From the NCBI RefSeq assembly GCF_004761875.1, contig NZ_SJEY01000009.1, positions 117,726 through 181,725 of the forward strand: 64,000 nt of DNA. The letters are read 5' to 3'. How positions within the stretch are numbered: position 1 is the first letter of the stretch; every line of letters begins with the position of its first letter. Under the pieces are notes generated by a model. It had not been told where the DNA came from. It did not search any database and saw only the letters and a program-made list of their open reading frames with translations. The stretch is from Roseovarius aestuariivivens (GTDB lineage Bacteria; Pseudomonadota; Alphaproteobacteria; Rhodobacterales; Rhodobacteraceae). Positions 58,632 through 64,000 of this stretch are shown in pieces. Both the position numbers and the translations under genes were made by a program.

Positions 58632-59615
58632 ATGCTGCCCGAAGACATGAAAACCGTCGAGATGAAAGAACCCGGCAAACCCGAGGTGCTGACACTTGGG
58701 TCACGGCCCCTGCCCGAGCTGCGCGCGGACGAGGTTCTGATCAAGGTGCATACCGCCGGCGTCAACGGTCCTGACCTTGTGCAGCGCCGCGGGCATTACC
58801 CGCCGCCCAAGGGCGCGTCGGACCTGCTGGGCCTCGAAGTGTCCGGCGAGGTCGCCGCCGTTGGCGAGAGCGTAACGGATTGGGCGGTGGGCGACCCGAT
58901 CTGCGCGCTAACCAATGGCGGGGGCTATGCCGAATATGTCGCGGTTGACGCCACACACTGCTTGCCGATCCCTGAGGGCGTGGAGATGGGCGACGCAGGC
59001 GGGCTGTGCGAGACATATTTCACCGTCTGGAGCAATCTTTTCTTCGAGCAGACGCTGCCCGAGGACGGCATTCTGCTGGTGCATGGCGGCGCGGGGGGCA
59101 TCGGATCCACCGCGATCCAGCTAAGTCGTGCGATGGGATTGCGGGTACTGACGACGTGCACCGGAGACGAGGACGCCGCCTATGTCACCGGACTTGGCGC
59201 CGAGCGGGCGATTGATTTCAAGACCGAGGATTTCGTGCCCATCGTGCGCGAGGCCGGCGGTGCCAACCTCATCCTCGACATCATCGGCGGCGATTACGTC
59301 GCCCGCAACGTCAAGGCGGCAAGCCCGGATGCGCGGATCGTGCAGCTGGCCTTCAACGCGGGATCCAAGGTCGAGATCGACCTGATGCCGATCATGCTCA
59401 AACGGCTGGTCTATACCGGCTCGACCCTGCGGTCACGCCCGGACGCATTCAAATCCGCCGTGGCGGCAGGCCTGAAGAAACATGTCTGGCCGCTCTTTGC
59501 CGATGGCACTTTAAAGCCCCACACGCACAAGGTCTTTGCCTTCGACGAAGCGGCAGACGCGCACGCGATGATGGAATCCGCCACGCATCGCGGAAAGATC
59601 CTGCTCCGGCCTTGA
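58632..59615 (+). CDS. NAD(P)H quinone oxidoreductase (MDR family, PIG3-like)
   Basis: A 327-residue zinc-free medium-chain dehydrogenase. The N-terminal GVNGPDLVQRRGHYPPPKGAS segment, the cofactor loop LVHGGAGGIGSTAIQL and SAFKS-type C-terminal region (RSRPDAFKSAVAAGL) match the p53-inducible gene 3/quinone oxidoreductase branch. It reduces quinones or enones with NADPH. The start follows GGGAGACACGGC. It lies 90 bp after the regulator and may be co-transcribed. Confidence 0.9.
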   Translation: MLPEDMKTVEMKEPGKPEVLTLGSRPLPELRADEVLIKVHTAGVNGPDLVQRRGHYPPPKGASDLLGLEVSGEVAAVGESVTDWAVGDPICALTNGGGYAEYVAVDATHCLPIPEGVEMGDAGGLCETYFTVWSNLFFEQTLPEDGILLVHGGAGGIGSTAIQLSRAMGLRVLTTCTGDEDAAYVTGLGAERAIDFKTEDFVPIVREAGGANLILDIIGGDYVARNVKAASPDARIVQLAFNAGSKVEIDLMPIMLKRLVYTGSTLRSRPDAFKSAVAAGLKKHVWPLFADGTLKPHTHKVFAFDEAADAHAMMESATHRGKILLRP

Positions 59616-59646
59616 CCCAAAGCCCGAGACTAAACTGCTGAACCGA

Positions 59647-59674
59647 AAAGGCCCGCGAATAATCGCGGGCCTTT
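59647..59674. terminator. Strong bidirectional intrinsic terminator
   Basis: AAAGGCCCGCGA (59647-59658) and TCGCGGGCCTTT (59663-59674) form a perfect 12-bp stem with an ATAA loop. A and T runs lie on either side, so it can stop transcription from both the oxidoreductase gene and the converging tctA gene. Confidence 0.9.
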
Positions 59675-59697
59675 CCGTTATTGTGATGTGGGACGCT

Positions 59698-61215
59698 TCA
59701 GGTTTCGGCCTGCGCCGCCTTGCGCCGCTTCAGAAACCGGCTCACCAGCGGATAGCTCATCAGCGCCAGCGCGATGAGAATACAGGTCAGCGAGATCGGC
59801 CGCTCAATGAACGTCATCGCATCGCCCCGGCTGGAGATCAGCGACTGGCGCAGCGAGCGTTCCGCAAGCGGGCCGAGCACGATCGCCAGGACCGCCGGCG
59901 CCACCGGATAGTTGAGCTTGCGCAGGAAATACGCAGCCACCCCGATGATCAGCATGATCCAGGTGTCGAACATCCGGTCTGTCGTGGCGAAGACGCCCAG
60001 AACGCAGAGCACGAAGATGATCGGCGTCAACAGCGTGAACGGCATCGCCAGAACCCGGATGAAGAGCGGGATGAGCGCGATGTTCAGGATCACCGTCACA
60101 AAATTGGCGACATACATCGAACCGATCAGGCCCCAGACGAAATCCGGGCTTTCGGTGAAGAGAAGCGGACCCGGACGCAGACCCCAGATGATCATACCGC
60201 CCAGCAGGATCGCCGTTGTGGGCGAGCCTGGAATGCCCAGCGTGATCATCGGCAGCATCGAGCCTGTCGAGGCCGCGTTGTTGGCCGCCTCGGGGGCCGC
60301 GACACCGGCAATATTGCCTTTACCGTAGCTGTCGGGATCCTTGGAGAAAGTTTTGGAGAGACCATAGGACATCAGCGCGGCGGGCGTGGCCCCGGCGGCG
60401 GGCAGCGTGCCCACGAAGAAGCCGAGGAACGAGCCCAGCCACGTCGAATTGATATACAGTTTGATGTCCTTGAAGTTCTCCTTGATCTTCTTCCAGCCGG
60501 TGTTGACCTTGTGCATCTGCACCGAGCCTTTAGTCGTCTCCAGCGTCCAGAGCATTTCCCCGATACCGTAGACACCGATGGCCAGAACGAGGAAGCCGAT
60601 GCCGCGCTGGAATTCCACCATGTCGAAGAAGATGAGACGCGGCTTGCCCGAGATGATGTCGAAACCCACAGCAGCCAGCACGAGGCCCAGCAGGATTGAG
60701 AAGATCGTCTTCGGGATGTCATCCCCGCCCAGCCCGATGAAGGTGGCGAAGGCGAGAAGCATCAGCGCGAATTCCTCTTGCGGGCCGAACTTGAGCGCGA
60801 AGGCCGCAAGCGGCGGCGCGAAGAGGGTAAAGAGGATGATCGAGACCGTGCCGCCGATGAACGAGGCGATGGCCGCGGCCATCAGCGCCTTGTCGGCCTT
60901 GCCCGCCTGGGCCATGGGCCGCCCGTCAAAAACGGTGGCCACCGCCGTCGAGGCGCCTGGAATACCCAGCGTGATCGAACTGATCGCGCCGCCGTACATC
61001 GCCCCGTAATAGAGCGCGGCAAGGAAGATGATCGCGGTCGTGGGCGGCACGAGGAAGGTCACGGGCAGGAGGATCGCCACGCCGTTGACCGATCCCAGTC
61101 CGGGCATACATCCGACGAAGAGACCCGCCAGACATCCCGCAAAGATCATGAAGAGGTTGAGCGGTTGGACAGCCTCTACGAGGCCTGATCCGAGTGCGAC
61201 GATAATCGTTTCCAT
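59698..61215 (-). CDS. tctA: Tripartite tricarboxylate transporter large permease (TctA)
   Basis: A 505-residue protein with about 12 helices. The signatures VNGVAILLPVTFLVPPTTAI, YGGAISSITLGIPGASTAVATVFDG, GTLPAAGATPAALMSYGLSK and ITLGIPGSPTTAILLGGMII are the TctA repeats. It forms the translocation channel with TctB and takes substrate from TctC. It starts nine bases after the TctB stop. Confidence 0.95.
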   Translation of the reverse strand: METIIVALGSGLVEAVQPLNLFMIFAGCLAGLFVGCMPGLGSVNGVAILLPVTFLVPPTTAIIFLAALYYGAMYGGAISSITLGIPGASTAVATVFDGRPMAQAGKADKALMAAAIASFIGGTVSIILFTLFAPPLAAFALKFGPQEEFALMLLAFATFIGLGGDDIPKTIFSILLGLVLAAVGFDIISGKPRLIFFDMVEFQRGIGFLVLAIGVYGIGEMLWTLETTKGSVQMHKVNTGWKKIKENFKDIKLYINSTWLGSFLGFFVGTLPAAGATPAALMSYGLSKTFSKDPDSYGKGNIAGVAAPEAANNAASTGSMLPMITLGIPGSPTTAILLGGMIIWGLRPGPLLFTESPDFVWGLIGSMYVANFVTVILNIALIPLFIRVLAMPFTLLTPIIFVLCVLGVFATTDRMFDTWIMLIIGVAAYFLRKLNYPVAPAVLAIVLGPLAERSLRQSLISSRGDAMTFIERPISLTCILIALALMSYPLVSRFLKRRKAAQAET

Positions 61216-61224
61216 GGTGAGACC

Positions 61225-61752
61225 TCAATAGAAGTATTCGTAGCGGAGATTGTCGACCACGAGGAACAGTTCCTCGAAGAACGGCAAACCCTTGGGCAGA
61301 TACTTCGTCAGCGCCACCTCAAAGAGCAGGTAGACGAAGAGGGGCGTGCCCAGCATCATCGAAATCGTTGTGAACCAGCTGTGGTTGCCCAGGATCCGCA
61401 CAAAGAAGAACATGTAGATCACCAGCGTGAAGTAGGTGCCGATCACATTCATGAGAATGAGCATCACCAGAAGAGACACCGCGGAAACGGTCACGAGAAA
61501 GATCGTCTCGGACGCGATGTAGGGGTCGGTGTTGCGAGATTCCGGCGTAGCGCCGGTAAACCATCGGATGATCGTCGCCAGCGATGCGCCGGCCATGCCG
61601 AGCGACAGCCAGAAAGGCCACATGCCCGCGCCCGGGCCGCGCCCGGCGATCCAGCCGACGACGAGGTCACCGAAATAGACGTTGGCCATGAGCCCCACCG
61701 ACATCACGAAGAGTACGATGGCCATGATCAGTTCTGCCGTACGGACGGTCAT
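61225..61752 (-). CDS. tctB: Tripartite tricarboxylate transporter small permease (TctB)
   Basis: A 175-residue protein with four helices (TAELIMAIVLFVMSVGLMANV; GPGAGMWPFWLSLGMAGASL; TIFLVTVSAVSLLVMLILMN; and a C-terminal helix pair). The first and third patterns are typical of TctB proteins. GGAGAAGACAA before the ATG gives translation initiation. It sits between the binding protein and the large permease in the common C-B-A order. Confidence 0.93.
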   Translation of the reverse strand: MTVRTAELIMAIVLFVMSVGLMANVYFGDLVVGWIAGRGPGAGMWPFWLSLGMAGASLATIIRWFTGATPESRNTDPYIASETIFLVTVSAVSLLVMLILMNVIGTYFTLVIYMFFFVRILGNHSWFTTISMMLGTPLFVYLLFEVALTKYLPKGLPFFEELFLVVDNLRYEYFY

Positions 61753-61858
61753 TTGTCTTCTCCATGTCCGGGCCAGACCCCGCTGCGGGGATTTGGCAAT
61801 AATTCCCTATCCCGCCAAATCGAATGGCGAGCGAAGAACAGTCTTTTTCAGGAATGGC

Positions 61859-61879
61859 GGAGCCCGCAGAGCGGGCTCC
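61859..61879 (-). other. Intercistronic hairpin after tctC
   Basis: GGAGCCCGC (61859-61867) and GCGGGCTCC (61871-61879) form a perfect 9-bp stem, 10 bases beyond the tctC stop, in the 137-bp gap before tctB. No U run follows in the mRNA, so it most likely stabilises the abundant binding-protein message or partly terminates it. Confidence 0.6.
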
Positions 61880-61889
61880 GGTAGTGAGA

Positions 61890-62873
61890 TTACTCTCCGG
61901 TGATTGCCGCGGCGCCAACCTGGGCAATCAGCTTTTCGTGCGCGACCTTCTGGTTTTCGTGGAAGGTAGCCAGTTCCTCGCCTTTCAGCATGGTCTCACA
62001 GGTCAGACCGTCGGACTTGCAGTAGCCTTGCCACTCTTCGCTGTCGAAAAGCGTCTGGAAGAGGTTCGTGTACCATTCAACCGCTTCGGGATCCATGCCC
62101 GGAGGACCATTGACCGAACGCTGCATGTAGTACTCGATTTCGATCCCGAGTTCCTTGGCGGTCGGCACGTCCGGGAAGGCTGCCTGACGCTCGCCGGTGA
62201 ACTGCACCAGCGGCTTGGTATTGCCCGCGCGGTAGAACTCCATCTGCTCGGCCGGGTTGTTGACGGTCGAGTCGATCTGGTTGCCGACAAGGTTCTTGGC
62301 CACGGTACCACCGCCCGGGAACGGGATGTAGGTAACGTCATAGCCGAACTCGGCTTCCATCATAGCGGTCAGAACGGAATCTTCCTGGCCCGAGCCAGTG
62401 CCGCCGACTTTCCAGTCGAGCCCGGCTTCTTTTACCGCGGCCACGTAGCTGTCGACATCGGTGATGTCGTCCCGGTCGGTGTTGACCCACAGCAGGAACG
62501 TATCCATCGCCATAAGAGCGATAGGCGTGAACTCGGTCACGTCGACGCCTAGGTCTTCCTGGATGATCGGTGTGGTGTAGAAGCTGTTGAGCGTCATCAT
62601 GACGGTGTGGTTGTCACCCGCCTTGTCCTGCAGATAGCGCAGCGCTTCCGCACCGGAGCCGCCCGGCTTGTTGATCGGAATGAACGGGCGCGGGCTGAGA
62701 TCCTTTTTCTGGATCAGACCCTGCAGCAGGCGCGCGATCTGGTCCGCGCCACCGCCGGTGCCGGCCATGATGATGAATTCGACAGGCTTGCGTGGCTGCC
62801 ACTCTGCCATGGCCGCGGGGGCGGTAATGGCGAGCGCGGACGCGCCGGCAACGAGATATTTCAAGGCTTTCAT
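61890..62873 (-). CDS. tctC: Tripartite tricarboxylate transporter substrate-binding protein (TctC)
   Basis: A 327-residue protein with a signal peptide (1-22, ending AMAEW). The TctC/BugE-type fold is shown by VEFIIMAGTGGGADQIARLL, NKPGGSGAEALRYLQ, GSGQEDSVLTAMMEAEFG and the late AFPDVPTAKELGIE loop. It captures a carboxylate solute in the periplasm. GGGAGGAACTTT precedes ATG 62873, fixing the start. Confidence 0.94.
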   Translation of the reverse strand: MKALKYLVAGASALAITAPAAMAEWQPRKPVEFIIMAGTGGGADQIARLLQGLIQKKDLSPRPFIPINKPGGSGAEALRYLQDKAGDNHTVMMTLNSFYTTPIIQEDLGVDVTEFTPIALMAMDTFLLWVNTDRDDITDVDSYVAAVKEAGLDWKVGGTGSGQEDSVLTAMMEAEFGYDVTYIPFPGGGTVAKNLVGNQIDSTVNNPAEQMEFYRAGNTKPLVQFTGERQAAFPDVPTAKELGIEIEYYMQRSVNGPPGMDPEAVEWYTNLFQTLFDSEEWQGYCKSDGLTCETMLKGEELATFHENQKVAHEKLIAQVGAAAITGE

Positions 62874-63041
62874 AAAGTTCCTCCCTAGTGTTTTGGCCCC
62901 ATCCGGGGCCCTCAAATACTGACTTTGTCAGCGTTGGACGGATTTTCGTCCGCCTTCTTCCATGTTAACGGCAGTTTTCCTCGTGAAAAGAAAGAAAAAT
63001 TACCGCTCAGTCGTTATGGCGCAGCACGCTCGGGCGCCGCT

Positions 63042-63902
63042 TTAGTGAACAAGAACCACGGGGATGGTCGCTTCATCTACCACCGCTTGTGTGTTTCCTC
63101 CGAAGATTGTCTCTCTTTCGTAACTTTCGTGATAAGCGCCCATCAACAACACGTCGGCCCCGGCCGAAGTGGCGTGCTGCAGAAGATTGCGCCCGATATT
63201 GCCATCGCGCTTGAACCGGTTGATCGACGCGGTCACACCGCGGATGCCCAGATAGGTCTGAAGCTCTTCCGCCGTGGTCGCATGCGGCTCGGAGCCGGTG
63301 GTCAGGATCGTGACCTCGCTGGCCGCCTCGATCAGGCCCATGCCCTGAGCCAGCGCCCGGGTCGCTTCGAGAGACCCGTTCCAGCCGATCGCGATATGGC
63401 GGCCAAGCTCGTCTGACACCTGATCCGTCTCAGGACACATCATCACCGGACGGGCCGAGGTGAATAGCGCCGATTTCAGGGTGTTGAAGCCAAGATTGGT
63501 CGATCTGTCCGGTTGCGGCACGAGGATCAGATCCGAAAGCCGCCCGTAATGCTTCACCGCATCGGCCTGCTTGCCGGTATATTCCAGAAAGCTGGCCGTC
63601 GGCGTGTCGGCCTTGGGGTCGTCTTCGGTGAGGCCAAGCTTTTGCGAAAGCTCGTGGAATTCATCGCGCAGCTGTTGTTCCTGACCGGCGGCGACCTGGT
63701 TCGATACTTCTTCCAGCTGCTTGCGGAAGAAACGCGGCACCACGACGCCGTAAGGCATCAGGTCCTCGGGCTTGGGCCGGCAGTGAATCACCTGCACATG
63801 CGCGCCGAACCGTTTGGCCAGGGCGGCGGCGTGGGCGAATACGTTGTCGCCCTTGCCGTCGCCCCGCACCGGGAGCATGAGGGATTGGAGTGTGCAGGCC
63901 AT
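63042..63902 (-). CDS. Universal stress protein with two UspA-type domains
   Basis: A 286-residue protein made of two Usp folds. The second ends VLLMGAYHESYERETIFGGNTQAVVDEATIPVVLVH, with the Gly-x2-Gly-x9-Gly loop altered (GAYHESYERETIFGG), so ATP binding is uncertain. The first domain begins SLMLPVRGDGKGDNVFAHAAALA. Tandem Usp proteins are stress-linked and often stand alone. Its position between tctC and the fhs gene suggests co-transcription with fhs, whose stop lies one base before its ATG. Confidence 0.9.
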   Translation of the reverse strand: MACTLQSLMLPVRGDGKGDNVFAHAAALAKRFGAHVQVIHCRPKPEDLMPYGVVVPRFFRKQLEEVSNQVAAGQEQQLRDEFHELSQKLGLTEDDPKADTPTASFLEYTGKQADAVKHYGRLSDLILVPQPDRSTNLGFNTLKSALFTSARPVMMCPETDQVSDELGRHIAIGWNGSLEATRALAQGMGLIEAASEVTILTTGSEPHATTAEELQTYLGIRGVTASINRFKRDGNIGRNLLQHATSAGADVLLMGAYHESYERETIFGGNTQAVVDEATIPVVLVH

Positions 63903-63903
63903 C

Positions 63904-64000
63904 TCAGAACAGCCCCTCGATCTGTCCGTCTTCGTTGAGGCGGATGTTTTCGGAGGCGGGTCTTGAGGGCAGGCCGGGCATGGTCATGATCTCGCCGCAG
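63904..64000 (-). CDS. fhs: 3' end of a probable formate-tetrahydrofolate ligase (partial)
   Basis: The minus strand is open from the window edge to a TGA at 63904-63906, encoding about 31 residues ending [14 protein letters not shown] then [13 protein letters not shown]. The MTMPGLP turn followed by a short tail ending GLF is the recognisable C-terminus of Fhs, which makes 10-formyl-tetrahydrofolate from formate and ATP. The call rests on this short tail only; the rest of the gene lies outside the window. Confidence 0.75.
   Translation of the reverse strand, partial: CGEIMTMPGLPSRPASENIRLNEDGQIEGLF

Noticed and set aside
1..64000. tRNA, rRNA, insertion sequences, prophage genes, replication origins
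   Set aside because: All gaps between genes were read on both strands; they are short and show no cloverleaf arms, transposase motifs, terminal repeats or DnaA-box clusters that I could support.

Overview
This is a high-GC (roughly 63-65 %) chromosomal window from what looks like a marine alphaproteobacterium of the Rhodobacterales/Roseobacter group. The assignment is an inference from gene content: TRAP and tripartite tricarboxylate transporters, a sulfopropanediol-type dehydrogenase operon, a PhaA-G/Mrp-type antiporter with fused A and B subunits, the alternative polyamine route through carboxy(nor)spermidine, a SelD fused to a flavoprotein domain, an Anbu operon and an ScfR-type regulator. 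I found no rRNA, tRNA, CRISPR array, insertion sequence or phage gene. Genes are densely packed, often with ATGA overlaps.

Layout. 1-2691: the 3' part of an RND efflux pump. 3018-15365: a block of about 17 genes in one direction whose products nearly all carry a signal peptide, lipobox or membrane segment. It holds SH3b proteins, a double lysozyme-inhibitor-like protein, two related lipoproteins, an L,D-transpeptidase, a META/SH3b protein and an M15-like peptidase. It continues with an acyltransferase-like membrane protein, then an exported phosphatase-like protein, a kinase-fold protein, a metallophosphoesterase, a DUF4956-like membrane protein and a beta-propeller. 15362-23286 (minus strand): a catabolic operon with a TRAP transporter, an HpsN-like dehydrogenase, an SDR, a zinc alcohol dehydrogenase, a universal stress protein and an FMN hydroxy-acid dehydrogenase. 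It is headed by a perfect palindromic operator and faces a LacI-family regulator (23420-24445). 24545-27798: an IorAB-like molybdenum hydroxylase with a two-heme cytochrome.

27939-31114: selU and selD, tail to tail and overlapping. 31328-37386: the multisubunit cation/proton antiporter. 37536-43467: a family-5 (peptide-type) ABC importer interrupted by a small antisense gene. 43568-48911 (minus strand): arginine decarboxylase, carboxyspermidine dehydrogenase, its decarboxylase and agmatinase, which would take arginine to a triamine. 49024-50969 (minus): a lytic transglycosylase and a ChrR-like cupin. 51212-55156: the four-gene Anbu cluster (ATP-grasp, alpha-E, transglutaminase, Anbu). 55331-55897: an exported orphan of lower GC. 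55954-59615: a PanE-like reductase divergent from an ScfR-type regulator, then a quinone oxidoreductase. 59698-62873 (minus): tctA, tctB and tctC. 63042-63902: a tandem universal stress protein. 63904-64000: the 3' end of a probable fhs.

Most novel-looking: the exported kinase-fold/pseudophosphatase/metallophosphatase/DUF4956 gene set at 10679-15365, and the all-exported block that contains it. Next come the nested palindromes that appear to control the sulfonate-type operon and the paired inverted repeats in front of the ScfR-type gene. All functional statements rest on motif reading by eye; no database search was run.
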